Shown here: positions 8,464-17,659 of the stretch, one piece after another
How the letters are laid out: each line of letters starts with the position of its first letter
Numbering within the stretch: the first letter of the stretch is position 1
From: a bacterium
Lineage (GTDB): Bacteria > Desulfobacterota > Binatia > HRBIN30 > CADEER01
Length of the DNA: 64,000 nt
Assembly: GCA_030430165.1 (NCBI GenBank)
Contig: JAUIGL010000020.1
Location: 16,588 to 80,587 of the forward strand
Direction of reading: 5' to 3'
Program-made: the position numbers and the translations under genes
The notes under the pieces: model-generated
Databases searched by the model: none
Told to the model about the DNA's origin: nothing
The model's input: only the letters and a program-made list of their open reading frames with translations

Positions 8464-8534
8464 TCGCCCCCCCTCGCCAACGAGAGAGGTCGGCCAACCC
8501 AGTCGTCCGAAGCTCGCAGAGCGGAGGAGGAAGG

Positions 8535-8576
8535 CCGGGTGAGGGTTCATGAGATGATTTCGCGAAGCGAAACCCC
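8535..8576. repeat. 42-bp intergenic repeat, copy 1
   Basis: A 42-bp sequence beginning CCGGGTGAGGGTTCATGAG is identical at 30804-30845. It contains the hairpin TTTCGC-GAA-GCGAAA. It lies in the 143-bp gap before the flavin monooxygenase and is followed by C-rich sequence. It looks like part of a dispersed intergenic repeat family. Confidence 0.7.
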
Positions 8577-8606
8577 CTATCCCCCTCCCCCGCGGAAGGA
8601 GAAACC

Positions 8607-10067
8607 TTGAGCCGAACCTCGCGCGCCAACCGCCCGCCGCGCATCGCCATCATCGGCGCCGGACCCGGCGGGCTGTGCATGGGCATCCGCCTCGAACAAG
8701 CCGGCTTCCACGACTTCGAGATCCTCGAGAAAGCGAGCGGCGTCGGCGGCACCTGGTACCACAACCGCTATCCCGGCTGCGCCTGCGACATCCCGTCCCA
8801 CCTCTACTCGTTCTCCTTCGAGCTCAAGCGCGACTGGTCGCGCCCCTACGCAACCCAACCGGAGATCCTCTCCTACCTCGAACACTGCGCCGAGAAGTAC
8901 GGCATGCTGTCACACTGCCGCTTCGGCGACGCGGTGCGGCGCGCGCACTGGGACGAAGCGGCGGCGGAGTGGACGCTCGAGACCGAATCCGGTCGCGCGA
9001 TCTCGGCAGATGTCGTCGTCAGCGCCGTCGGCATGTTCAATGACATCCGCCTGCCGGCGATCCCCGGGCTCGAGAGCTTCGCCGGCACATGCTTCCACTC
9101 GGCGCGATGGAAGCGGGATCACGACCTCTCCGGTGAAACGGTCGGCGTGATCGGCAGCGCCGCCAGCGCCGTCCAATTGGTCCCCGAGATCGCCAAGCAG
9201 GCCGGCATGGTGCACCTGTTCCAACGCACCGCCAACTGGGTGGCGCCGAAACAAGACGATCCATTCAGCGAGGAGCAACTCGAGCACTTCCGCAACGACC
9301 CCCGCGTGGCGCCGGCGGTACGGCGCAAGATCTTCGAGTCTTTCGGCGGACCGCGCGCATTCGAAAGCGTGCGCAGCGAAATGGTCGCCGCCTGCATGGC
9401 CGAGATCGCCAAGGTCGAAGACCCGGCAGTGCGCGCGCGCCTGGTGCCCGACCACCCGTGGGGCGCCAAACGCCCGCTCCTTTCCAACGACTACTACCCG
9501 GCGTTCAACCGAGCCAACCTCGAGCTGGTGAGCGAGCCAATCGAACGCATCACCACCGACGGCATCGTCACCGACGACGGCCGGACGCGCACCGTCGACA
9601 CCCTGATCCTGGCCACCGGTTTCGCGACCACCAAGTTCGCCTCGGCGATCGACATCAGCGGCCGCGGTGGGCTATCCATCAACCACGCTTGGAACGACGG
9701 CGCGCAGGCCTACAAGGGAGTGGTGACGGCCGGTTTTCCGAACCTGTTCATGCTCTACGGACCAAACACCAACGCCGATTCGATCATCACCATGATCGAG
9801 TACCAAACGGACTACGTGCTGCGTCAGATCCAGCGCATCACCGACCAGCAGCTGGCCTGGATCGACGTCAAGCCGGAGCCGATGGCCGAGTACAACGCCG
9901 AGATCCAGCGTGAGCTCGAGGAAATCTCGATGTGGCACGCCGGCGCATCCGACTACTACCGCGCCGCGAGCGGCCGTATCGTCACCCAATGGCCGCGCTC
10001 GATGCCCGCTCTCCAAGAGGCGCTGTCGGGGCTCGACGAGGACGCCTACGAGGTGGCTTCGCTGTGA
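8607..10067 (+). CDS. Flavin-containing (Baeyer-Villiger type) monooxygenase
   Basis: This 486-aa FAD/NADPH monooxygenase has the FAD motif GAGPGG (residues 17-22), the GGTWYHNRYPG block (48-58), the BVMO-like fingerprint FxGxxxHxxxW (Phe158 to Trp168, ending in K) and the second nucleotide motif GVIGSAAS. A TTG start at 8607 is supported by GGAAGGAG just upstream. BVMOs insert oxygen next to a ketone to give esters or lactones, a common step in cyclic ketone, terpene and steroid catabolism. Its stop overlaps the next gene's start (GTGA), so it is coupled to a ThDP enzyme. Confidence 0.88.
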   Translation: MSRTSRANRPPRIAIIGAGPGGLCMGIRLEQAGFHDFEILEKASGVGGTWYHNRYPGCACDIPSHLYSFSFELKRDWSRPYATQPEILSYLEHCAEKYGMLSHCRFGDAVRRAHWDEAAAEWTLETESGRAISADVVVSAVGMFNDIRLPAIPGLESFAGTCFHSARWKRDHDLSGETVGVIGSAASAVQLVPEIAKQAGMVHLFQRTANWVAPKQDDPFSEEQLEHFRNDPRVAPAVRRKIFESFGGPRAFESVRSEMVAACMAEIAKVEDPAVRARLVPDHPWGAKRPLLSNDYYPAFNRANLELVSEPIERITTDGIVTDDGRTRTVDTLILATGFATTKFASAIDISGRGGLSINHAWNDGAQAYKGVVTAGFPNLFMLYGPNTNADSIITMIEYQTDYVLRQIQRITDQQLAWIDVKPEPMAEYNAEIQRELEEISMWHAGASDYYRAASGRIVTQWPRSMPALQEALSGLDEDAYEVASL

Positions 10068-11809
10068 CCGGAACGGGCGGCAAGCGATCGAGCCGGCGCA
10101 AGTCGCGTCGCCGCGGCGCCGACCGACCCGCCAAAGCGAACGATCGCAACCAAGCGCGCCGCGGCGCCGACATTCTCCTCGACGTGCTGGAGAGCGAAGG
10201 CGCCGAATACATCTTCGGCAACCCGGGCACCACCGAGCTGCCGCTGATCGACGCGCTGGTCGACCGCCCCGGACTGCACTACGTGCTGGGTCTGCAGGAG
10301 GCCACGGTGGTCGCCATGGCCGATGGCTACGCGCAGGCATCAGGCAAGCCGGGCTTCGTCAACTTGCACACCGCGGGAGGGCTCGGTCACGGCCTCGGCA
10401 ACCTGCTCAACGCCAACACCTCGGCGACACCGTTGGTCGTGACCGCGGGACAGCAGGACTCGCGCCATGCGATCACCGACCCCCTGCTGCAGGGCGACCT
10501 CGTCTCGATCGCCAGGCCGGCCTGCAAGTGGGCGTTCGAGCTCACCTCTCCCGATCAGATCCCGATCCTGATGCACCGCGCCTTCCAGGACTGCCTGGCG
10601 ACCCCGCGCGGACCGGTGTTCCTGTCTCTGCCGATGGACGTCATGGAGGCCACCAGCTCGGTTCGCATTCCGGTGACCTCACACGTCGACCGACGCCCGG
10701 TCGCAAGCTCGCTGCCGGAGCTCGCCACCGAGCTGACCGCCGTGGCGCCGGGCAAGGTCGCAATCATCGCCGGCGACGAGATCTCCTTCAACGAGGCGTA
10801 CAAGGAGGTGGTCCACCTCGCCGAGCTGCTCGCCGCACCGGTGTTCGGCTCGTCCTGGCCGGCGCACATCCCGTACCCGACGAGCCACTACCTGTGGCAG
10901 GGCAACCTGCCCACGCAAGCGGTCGGCATCGCCGAGAAGATGAAGGACTTCGACTGCGTCTTCGCGCTCGGCGGCAAGTCGTTCATCACCATCCTCTACT
11001 CGGAAGCCTCGGCACTACCCGAGGGCTGCGATCTGTTCCAGCTCTCGGTCGACGGCCGCGATCTGGGCCGCACTTTTCCTTCGAAGCTCTCCGTCGTCGG
11101 CGATATCGAGCGATCGTTGAATGAGCTCAATGCCTTGATCAGGAAGAGCATCGAGCCATGGGCCGAAGCCTACGAGACGGCGCGGGACGACGCGCGCAGC
11201 GCCTTCGAGAATCGCAAGCAAGCGTTGCACGAGCGCGCCGAGTCGCTTGCTCACCTCGAGCCGATTCACCCAATCGTCGCCGCCCGCGAGCTCGCTGCGA
11301 GCATCGGCTCGACGCCGATCGTCGACGAGGCGATTGCCACCGCCAGCCATCTGCGCAGCTTCCTCAACAACAGCGCGCCGCGCCAATACTCCTTCCTGCG
11401 CGGCGGAGCGCTCGGCTGGGGAATGCCGGCGGCGGTCGGGTTCTCGCTCGGGCTCGGCCGGCGGCCGGTCGTTTCACTGGTCGGTGACGGCGCCGCAATG
11501 TACTCGCCGCAGGCACTGTGGACCGCGGCCAACGAAGATCTCCCGGTCACCTTCGTCGTCGTCAACAACTTCGAGTACAACGTGCTGAAGAACTTCATGC
11601 GTTCGCACCCCGACTACTCGTCGACGCGAACCGGGCGGTTCATCGGCATGGACCTCCGCGACCCCGAGCTCGACTTCCAGGCGCTGGCCACATCGATGGG
11701 AGTACCCGCCTGCAAAGTCACCAAAGCCGCACAGATCGGCGACGCGGTAACCGGTGCCATCGCCTCACGCAAACCGAACGTCGTCGAGATCGTCATCGAC
11801 ACCGAGTGA
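10064..11809 (+). CDS. ThDP-dependent enzyme, benzoylformate decarboxylase-like
   Basis: From the overlapping GTG start this is a 581-aa ThDP enzyme. The N-terminal Pyr domain has the activating Glu79 (GLQEATVVAMADG) and an HTAGG motif with His102, equivalent to benzoylformate decarboxylase Glu47 and His70. The PP domain has GDGAAMY and a VVVNN cofactor-binding motif. The first 30 residues are very basic and unlike the family. Likely reaction: non-oxidative decarboxylation of a 2-keto acid, or carboligation. Coupling to the flavin monooxygenase suggests successive steps on one carbon skeleton. Confidence 0.85.
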   Translation: MTGTGGKRSSRRKSRRRGADRPAKANDRNQARRGADILLDVLESEGAEYIFGNPGTTELPLIDALVDRPGLHYVLGLQEATVVAMADGYAQASGKPGFVNLHTAGGLGHGLGNLLNANTSATPLVVTAGQQDSRHAITDPLLQGDLVSIARPACKWAFELTSPDQIPILMHRAFQDCLATPRGPVFLSLPMDVMEATSSVRIPVTSHVDRRPVASSLPELATELTAVAPGKVAIIAGDEISFNEAYKEVVHLAELLAAPVFGSSWPAHIPYPTSHYLWQGNLPTQAVGIAEKMKDFDCVFALGGKSFITILYSEASALPEGCDLFQLSVDGRDLGRTFPSKLSVVGDIERSLNELNALIRKSIEPWAEAYETARDDARSAFENRKQALHERAESLAHLEPIHPIVAARELAASIGSTPIVDEAIATASHLRSFLNNSAPRQYSFLRGGALGWGMPAAVGFSLGLGRRPVVSLVGDGAAMYSPQALWTAANEDLPVTFVVVNNFEYNVLKNFMRSHPDYSSTRTGRFIGMDLRDPELDFQALATSMGVPACKVTKAAQIGDAVTGAIASRKPNVVEIVIDTE

Positions 11810-11965
11810 GCGCGGCAATTGCGCCGACGGCGCGGCCAATACCGCCCGGTCGCGCTGCAATCCTTGTCGGCGAACTGCCATCGGCGTTATAGACAGCGCT
11901 TCCGCTTCTACGGCGACAGCGCTCCCGACCGGCGAGAAAACGCCCGAGAGCCACGGAGGACGAAC

Positions 11966-13117
11966 ATGGCCGGCTGGCAAACCACTGCGGCGTTTCGCGA
12001 GGTACTCGACGGGCTGCGCGAGCTCGAGAGCTCGATCCTCACCGGACCCAACGCCCCCACCGACGAACAAGGCGTGGTCGAAGGATACAAGTTTCTCGCG
12101 ACGATGTTCTCGCTGACGATGGATCTCTACACCTACGCCGATCCGGCTCGGCCGCGCTTCGTCGACATCAACACCCCATCGCGACGCGACCGCGTCTGGG
12201 GCGGCGACAACACCGACGCCTACTATGCCTACGCGCCGCTCGATCCGAGTCGCCGCTACCGGGTGCGTGGAAACCGGGGCGACAGCGCCTACTTCTCTCT
12301 CACCGTCTACAACGAGCCCGAGCCCGGCGCGTGGTCGAATCGAGTCGTCGGCATCGTCAACGACGACGACCTCGACATCGACGACCACGGCAACTTCGAG
12401 CTCCTGCTCGGGCCCAAGCGCGCCGCCGGCTACGACGGCCCGTTCATCCTGCTCGACTCCGGCGCGGTGTCGGCGGTGACCCGCGACTACCAGCTCGACC
12501 CCGATACCGGGCGGCGCGTCCAATGGGAGATCGAGTGCCTGGACGATCCCGGGCCTTACCGAGAGTCCGACGCGAACACCGCCCTGGCGCTGCGCAGAGC
12601 GCTGCGCTTCATGCGCGATCAATTCGAGATCGTGCCGTTCCCGGTAACCGCGCCCGCCGAACGCAGCGAGTTCGGCTCGCTGGGCCACAACTCGCCCGAC
12701 GGCGTCAACGACTGCGCCGCGCCGTACCAGGTGCCCGACGCGAACTACGGCTGGTCGGCGCGCGACGCCTGCTACAGCTTCGGCTCCTATTCCCTGCGCG
12801 ACGACCAGGCACTGGTGATCACCCACCGGCCGCCGCAGTGCCGCTTCTGGAACGCCAACGTGTGGAACCCGTACATGGGCGGCTACAACAGCGACGCCGA
12901 GCGAGTGTCGGTCAACAACGGCTCCGCCGTCGCCAACCGCGACGGCACGGCGACGATCGTGATCGCGCAGCGACAGCTCGCCCACCCCAACGCCATCTCC
13001 ACCGTCGGCCACGAAGCCGGAATGATCGCCTTCCGCTGGTTCCACGCCGACGCCGTGCCGGAGAAACCGATCTGCAGTGTCGTCGGCGTCGACGACGCGC
13101 CGGCAACCACGAGCTGA
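11966..13117 (+). CDS. DUF1214 domain-containing protein
   Basis: This 383-aa protein starts at an ATG preceded by GGAGGA. It shows the DUF1214 pattern: DINTPSRRDRVWGGDN, an aromatic-rich central part (RYRVRGNRGDSAYFSLTVYN) and a C-terminal RPPQCRFWNANVWN motif with a late ALPHPN-like block. The family is abundant in hydrocarbon- and steroid-degrading bacteria, but its biochemical role is not established. It follows the ThDP gene by 156 bp, in which nothing else was seen. Confidence 0.75.
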   Translation: MAGWQTTAAFREVLDGLRELESSILTGPNAPTDEQGVVEGYKFLATMFSLTMDLYTYADPARPRFVDINTPSRRDRVWGGDNTDAYYAYAPLDPSRRYRVRGNRGDSAYFSLTVYNEPEPGAWSNRVVGIVNDDDLDIDDHGNFELLLGPKRAAGYDGPFILLDSGAVSAVTRDYQLDPDTGRRVQWEIECLDDPGPYRESDANTALALRRALRFMRDQFEIVPFPVTAPAERSEFGSLGHNSPDGVNDCAAPYQVPDANYGWSARDACYSFGSYSLRDDQALVITHRPPQCRFWNANVWNPYMGGYNSDAERVSVNNGSAVANRDGTATIVIAQRQLAHPNAISTVGHEAGMIAFRWFHADAVPEKPICSVVGVDDAPATTS

Positions 13118-13174
13118 GCGCGTCACCACGCGGGCAAATTTCGAGGAGCTGGCACAACAGATCAAAGAGAAGCT

Positions 13175-13194
13175 AGTGAGACAGCAGTTTCACT
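13175..13194. promoter_or_regulatory. 20-bp imperfect palindrome upstream of the dehydrogenase gene
   Basis: The sequence AGTGAGACAGCAGTTTCACT is an imperfect dyad (outer AGTGA/TCACT perfect, alternating inner mismatches) about 70 bp before the start at 13262. Its position in a promoter gap suggests an operator; the regulator is unknown. Confidence 0.3.
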
Positions 13195-13261
13195 CATTGA
13201 CCTGCACCCAACTCCCTACCCCACAGCGGCTGCAAGCCGCGCGATCTAGGAGGATCCCAGC

Positions 13262-14125
13262 ATGGCAACCCGAGTTGGCTACATCGGCCTCGGCGACATG
13301 GGCAAGGCAATGGCGAGCAATCTCGCCCCCAAGGGCTTCGATGCCCGCGTCTACGATCTCAACCCGGCACCGGTCGAGGAGCTGGCGCAGGCTGGCGCCA
13401 AACCGGCTTCGGCTTGCCGCGAAGTCGGCGAGCATGCCGAGGTGCTATCCGTCTGCGTTCCGGCCGACGCGCACGTGGCGGCGGTACTGCTCGGCGACGA
13501 CGGCGCGCTCGCCGGGATGGCGGCCAGCAGCGTGATCGCGATTCACAGCACGGTTCAGCCGGAGACCGTCGAGCGCATGGCCGCGGCGGCGGCCGAGCGC
13601 GGGGTCGAGGTGATCGACGCCTGCGTCACCGGAGGCCGCGAAGTCGCGGAGAAAGGCGAGCTCACCCTGCTGATCGGCGGAGCCGAGGCGGCGGTCGAGA
13701 AGGCGCGGCCGGTGCTCGAGGCGTACGGCACCACCCTGTTGCACGCCGGCCCGCTCGGCTCGGGCGCCAAGTTGAAGCTGGCGGTGAACCTGCTCACCTA
13801 CGTGAACTGGGCGGCGGCGGCCGAGTCGTTTCGATTGGCGAAGGCCTCGGGGCTCGACACCGAGATCTTCCTGCAGGCCGTGCGCGAGAACGGCCAACTC
13901 TCGGCGATGCAGCAGCGCTTCATCGAGGGCCAGAAGCTGCCCGCCGAGATCGCCGCCACCGAAGACCTGCAGCGCTTCCTGACGATCCAGATGCACAACG
14001 CGGAAAAGGATCTCGCGCACGCCTTGCAGCTCGGACGAGCATGCGGGATCGCGCTGCCCGCCGCCGGCCTCGTCTCCCAGGACATGGCGCGCATCTACCG
14101 CGTCAACGACGAGGGACGTCGATAG
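13262..14125 (+). CDS. 3-hydroxyisobutyrate dehydrogenase-family oxidoreductase
   Basis: This 287-aa beta-hydroxyacid dehydrogenase has the N-terminal motif GLGDMGKAMASNL for NAD(P), the substrate loop DACVTGGREVAEKGELTLL, and the catalytic-lysine region GSGAKLKLAVNL. The start is supported by AGGAGG. It oxidises a 3-hydroxyacid (or reduces a semialdehyde). Downstream lie an EthD gene and a TetR regulator on the same strand. Confidence 0.87.
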   Translation: MATRVGYIGLGDMGKAMASNLAPKGFDARVYDLNPAPVEELAQAGAKPASACREVGEHAEVLSVCVPADAHVAAVLLGDDGALAGMAASSVIAIHSTVQPETVERMAAAAAERGVEVIDACVTGGREVAEKGELTLLIGGAEAAVEKARPVLEAYGTTLLHAGPLGSGAKLKLAVNLLTYVNWAAAAESFRLAKASGLDTEIFLQAVRENGQLSAMQQRFIEGQKLPAEIAATEDLQRFLTIQMHNAEKDLAHALQLGRACGIALPAAGLVSQDMARIYRVNDEGRR

Positions 14126-14166
14126 TCTCTACGGGCGGCGCAAACGACCGCTGATTTCGCGCGACG

Positions 14167-14814
14167 ATGCTCAAGCTGATCTACCTCGCCAAGCGCAAGC
14201 CGGGATTCACCGTCGACGACTTCGTCCGCCGCTGGCGAATGCACGGCGCCCGGGGCATCGAGCAGCCGCTGTGGCGGCATGCCCTCGGCTACGTCCAGGC
14301 CGAGCCGATCCGCCCCGCGCCGATCACCGGCTGCTCGGAAGAGCTCGACGCGATCGCCTGCTTCATGCTCGACGACGCAGCGTTCGCCCAGATGAGCGAG
14401 GAAGACCTCGCCGGCGCCGCTATCATGTTGGAGGACGAGCGAGAGACCTTCGCGGCGCCGATCACCAGCACTTCGCTGTGGGTCGACGAGCACCGTCTCG
14501 AGGGCGCGGAGCTCGGAGGGAACACCGCCTTCCTCTTCTTCACGGAGGAAGAACCGGCACGCGGGGTCGCCGAGCGGACGCGCTCGGCCACGGGCTTGCA
14601 CCGGGTCACACTCAATCTCAAACGGGACGATGGCCCGCTCGGCCCAGACGCAAACACACTGCCGTACGCGGCAGTGGTCGAGCTGTCGGCGGTACGCATC
14701 GCAGACCTCGCAGCCGCAGTCGAATCGGATGGAGACCCGCTCCAATCACGCGCCGAGCTCACGGTAGTGACCCGCGAAGCCGTGCTCTGGGACCGCATGC
14801 CCCCTCGCCCCTAG
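14167..14814 (+). CDS. EthD domain protein
   Basis: This 215-aa protein has an N-terminal dimeric ferredoxin-like barrel of EthD type (MLKLIYLAKRKPGFTVDDF, then WRMHGA). EthD proteins are accessory factors of P450 or polyketide/hydrocarbon pathways and may handle reactive intermediates. The C-terminal half (about residues 115-215) resembles a second degenerate copy of the same fold. The gene follows the dehydrogenase by 41 bp. Confidence 0.75.
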   Translation: MLKLIYLAKRKPGFTVDDFVRRWRMHGARGIEQPLWRHALGYVQAEPIRPAPITGCSEELDAIACFMLDDAAFAQMSEEDLAGAAIMLEDERETFAAPITSTSLWVDEHRLEGAELGGNTAFLFFTEEEPARGVAERTRSATGLHRVTLNLKRDDGPLGPDANTLPYAAVVELSAVRIADLAAAVESDGDPLQSRAELTVVTREAVLWDRMPPRP

Positions 14815-14848
14815 TCGATCGGCTAGTTCGGCGGCAATCGATCGGCTA
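14812..14848. promoter_or_regulatory. Repeated near-palindromic site before the TetR gene
   Basis: TAGTCGATCGGCTA (14812-14825) is a near-perfect dyad, TAG-N-CGATCG-N-CTA. A second partial copy sharing TCGATCGGCTA lies at 14838-14848, just before the regulator start at 14859. Two sites beside a TetR gene are typical of autoregulation. The first overlaps the stop codon of the EthD gene. Confidence 0.4.
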
Positions 14849-14858
14849 TCGTGCGGAA

Positions 14859-15419
14859 ATGAAGCGCCCCGAAGCCTCGTACAGCCCCGCCAAAACCCGC
14901 ATCGTCGATGCCGCCCTGGCGCTGTTTGCCGAGCACGGTGTCGGCGGAACATCCCTGCAGATGATCGCCGATACGATCGGCGTGACAAAGGCGGCCGTCT
15001 ACCACCAGTACAATACAAAGGACGAGATCGTCCTCGCGGTTGCCCAGGTCGTACTGGCGCGTCTCGAATCGGCGGCAACCCTCGCCGAGGCCGAGCGCTC
15101 GCGGGCGCGAGCACGCGAAGTGCTGATCGGCGCGATGGTCGATCTCGCGGTCGAGCGACGGCAGCTGGCGAGCGTGCTGCAGCGCGACCCGGTCATGCTG
15201 CGCTTCCTCCAGGAACACGAACCGTTTCGGCAGGTAATGGCGCGCGTCAACCGACTGCTGATGGGCGGCGCGTCCGGCGCTCCGGCGCGCGTGCGGGCGG
15301 CGATTCTCGCAGCGGCGATCGCCGGTGCCGTCGTTCACCCGCTGGCTCTCGACCTCGACGACGAGAGCCTGCGCCGAGAGCTCCTGAAACAAGTCAGGAA
15401 GCTATTCCCGAACCGCTAG
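14859..15419 (+). CDS. TetR/AcrR-family transcriptional regulator
   Basis: This 186-aa regulator has the TetR helix-turn-helix near residues 25-50 (GGTSLQMIADTIGVTKAAVYHQYNTKDE, shown here in parts: GGTSLQMIADTIGV, TKAAVYHQY). The C-terminal ligand domain is divergent. It probably controls its neighbours, sensing a lipid or CoA-ester ligand as many TetR proteins of catabolic clusters do. A pair of near-palindromic sites lies 10-47 bp upstream of its start. Confidence 0.88.
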   Translation: MKRPEASYSPAKTRIVDAALALFAEHGVGGTSLQMIADTIGVTKAAVYHQYNTKDEIVLAVAQVVLARLESAATLAEAERSRARAREVLIGAMVDLAVERRQLASVLQRDPVMLRFLQEHEPFRQVMARVNRLLMGGASGAPARVRAAILAAAIAGAVVHPLALDLDDESLRRELLKQVRKLFPNR

Positions 15420-15440
15420 CAGCTCGAAGAGAGGAGCTCG

Positions 15441-16487
15441 ATGACACTCCGAATCGTACAATGGACCACCGGGAACGTCGGCCGCCAGTCGGCGATCGCC
15501 ATCGCCGAAAACCCAGAGCTCGAGCTGGTGGGATGCTATGCGTGGTCCGAGGACAAGCTCGGGCGCGACGTCGGCGAGCTGTGCGGCGTCGACTCGCTCG
15601 GCGTGCGCGCCACCAATGACGTCGATGCCCTGCTCGCGCTGCGTCCGGACTGCGTCGTCTACAATCCGATGTGGCCTTCGACCGACGAGCTGGCGCGGAT
15701 CCTCGCCTCCGCAACCAACGTCGTGACCACGGCGGCATTCATCAACGGCCGCCGGCTCGGCGCCGACCGCGAGCGACTCGTCGAGGCGTGCGAGCGCGGC
15801 GGCGCGACGCTCTTCGGTACCGGAGTGAGCCCGGGCTTCGTCGAGCTGCTCGGCATCGTGCTCGCCGGAATCAGCGACCGCGTCGACAAGGTGATCGTCA
15901 GCGAAGCCGCGCACACGATGGGATACGACTCACCGGAGACGGAGAAGCCGGCAGGGTTCGGCCGTCCGATCGACGATCCGAATCTGCAGGCGATGACGGC
16001 GGAAGGCACCGCGGTGTTCGGCGAGGCCGTGGAGATGGTGGCGCATGCCCTCGGCGTCGAGCTCGACGACATCGTCTGCGAGGCCGAGTACGCCAAGACC
16101 TCGACCGACATCGACCTCGGCTCGTGGCAGATCGCCGCCGGTTGCGTCGCCGGCGTCGCCGCCAGCTGGCAGGGCCGAGTCAGAGGTCGCACGGTGATCG
16201 AGCTCAACGTTCGCTGGAAGAAGGCGCCGGTGCTCGAGCCCGACTGGCAGATCGAAGACGGCTGGGTGATCGAGGTACAGGGCCGCCCGACCGTGCGCAC
16301 CAGAGTCGACTTCCTGCCGCCGCCGGACTTCGAAGCGGAAACCCTCGAGGACTTCATGGTGCTCGGCCACATCATGACGGCGATGCCCGCGGTCAACGCG
16401 ATACCCGCCGTGGTCGCAGCAGCGCCGGGAATCGCCACCTACGCCGACCTGCGGCTGCCGCTGCCACGCGGGTGGATGCGCCCGTAA
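15441..16487 (+). CDS. Dihydrodipicolinate reductase-like NAD(P) oxidoreductase
   Basis: This 348-aa protein has an N-terminal Rossmann fold (IVQWTTGNVGRQSAIA) and a DapB-like domain with GTGVSPGF in the middle. The family, common in actinobacteria and in steroid- and hydrocarbon-degrading bacteria, is related to 2,4-diaminopentanoate dehydrogenase, but most members have no assigned substrate. It starts 21 bp after the TetR gene with a GAGAGGAG site, so the two may be co-transcribed. It is not the lysine-pathway DapB, which is about 270 aa. Confidence 0.75.
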   Translation: MTLRIVQWTTGNVGRQSAIAIAENPELELVGCYAWSEDKLGRDVGELCGVDSLGVRATNDVDALLALRPDCVVYNPMWPSTDELARILASATNVVTTAAFINGRRLGADRERLVEACERGGATLFGTGVSPGFVELLGIVLAGISDRVDKVIVSEAAHTMGYDSPETEKPAGFGRPIDDPNLQAMTAEGTAVFGEAVEMVAHALGVELDDIVCEAEYAKTSTDIDLGSWQIAAGCVAGVAASWQGRVRGRTVIELNVRWKKAPVLEPDWQIEDGWVIEVQGRPTVRTRVDFLPPPDFEAETLEDFMVLGHIMTAMPAVNAIPAVVAAAPGIATYADLRLPLPRGWMRP

Positions 16488-16515
16488 GCGCGCCTGCCGG
16501 CGACGCGCGCGATAC

Positions 16516-16542
16516 GTTTGACAGCAGACTCGAGTATCAAAC
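16516..16542. promoter_or_regulatory. Inverted repeat GTTTGA-N15-TCAAAC
   Basis: Six-base perfect arms separated by 15 nt lie in the 253-bp gap before the crotonase gene at 16741. The left arm contains a TTGACA-like -35 sequence. This is a putative operator or promoter element; nothing else was seen in the gap. Confidence 0.25.
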
Positions 16543-16740
16543 ACCATCCACGCCCATCGTCGACCCTTTCCTGGTCGACCAGTGCGCATTGCGGAGGCAT
16601 TTCGAGGTGACGAACATCGACTACGATCAGAAGGCGCCGAGAATCGGCGCGGGTCCGAATTGGACCTCGCGAAGATTGCGCGATCGGGCTCGGCGCGGCT
16701 GCAGCCGAACGGAAGAATCGAAGCCCCCGCGGAGCCGGCG

Positions 16741-17571
16741 ATGAGCGATTCCGTGGTTCTCGTCGACGACCCCGCACCGCAGGTGCGGCGCGTCACCCTG
16801 AATCGCCCCGAGAAGAGAAACGCGCTCGACCACGCTCTGCGCGGCGGCATCATCCGCGCGCTGGAGGAGGCCGATCGCGACCCGGAGGTCCGCGTCTCGA
16901 TCGTCCGCGGCGCCGGCAGCAGCTTCTCCGCCGGCTACGACCTGAGCGGCAGCCCCGACCAGGAAGAGCCGTGGTTCACCGCCGGCGGCGAGGGACACTG
17001 GCCGCGCCACGTGACCCAGGGTTGGCTTTCGATCTGGGACCTCGCAAAGCCGGTGATCGCGCAGGTACACGGCTACTGCCTGGCCGGAGGCAGCGAGCTC
17101 GCCACCTGCTGCGACCTCGTCTACATGGCCGAGGACGCGCAGATGGGGTACCCCGCGGTTCGTTTCGGTGTTCCCGACAATCACTTCCATCCCTGGTTCC
17201 TCGGCATGCGCAAGGCGATGGAAATGATGCTCACCGGCGACTCGATCGACGGGCGCGAGGCAGTCGCCCGCGGCTGGGCGAACGAGGCCTACCCGGCGCA
17301 GGAGCTCGAGCAGCGGGTGCTCGAGAAGGCGCAGAGAATCGCCGCGATGCCCGACGATCTCGTCCAGCTCAACAAGCGCGTGGTGCACCGGCAGATGGAG
17401 ATCATGGGGCTCCGCACCGGTATCCGCGCCGGCTCGGAGCTCTGCTCACTCGGAATCCACACCGATTCGGTTCGCAAGTTCGTCGCCTCGGTGGGCGAGA
17501 AGGGCGTCGCCAAAGCATCGCGGGAGCGAGACGAGCCGTTCGGCGACTACCGCACCAAGAAGAAAACGTAG
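16741..17571 (+). CDS. Enoyl-CoA hydratase/isomerase family protein
   Basis: This 276-aa crotonase starts MSDSVVLVDD and has the CoA-binding stretch RVTLNRPEKRNALD, the oxyanion-hole SAGYDLSG segment and VHGYCLAGGSELATCCD. It is predicted to hydrate an enoyl-CoA or act as an isomerase. The ATG at 16741 is preferred over in-frame starts upstream, which precede non-crotonase sequence. It is convergent with the thiolase at 17660. Confidence 0.85.
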   Translation: MSDSVVLVDDPAPQVRRVTLNRPEKRNALDHALRGGIIRALEEADRDPEVRVSIVRGAGSSFSAGYDLSGSPDQEEPWFTAGGEGHWPRHVTQGWLSIWDLAKPVIAQVHGYCLAGGSELATCCDLVYMAEDAQMGYPAVRFGVPDNHFHPWFLGMRKAMEMMLTGDSIDGREAVARGWANEAYPAQELEQRVLEKAQRIAAMPDDLVQLNKRVVHRQMEIMGLRTGIRAGSELCSLGIHTDSVRKFVASVGEKGVAKASRERDEPFGDYRTKKKT

Positions 17572-17659
17572 GTCAGGCCGGCGCGACGCCGCCCGACGTT
17601 GAAGGGGGCGGGAATCGGGTCGGATCGCGAACGGAACGTCCGATCCGCGCCCGATCGCG

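Noticed and set aside
16582..16740. In-frame upstream start for the crotonase at 16741
   Set aside because: The added 53 residues show no crotonase character and the family normally begins where MSDSVVLVDD starts.
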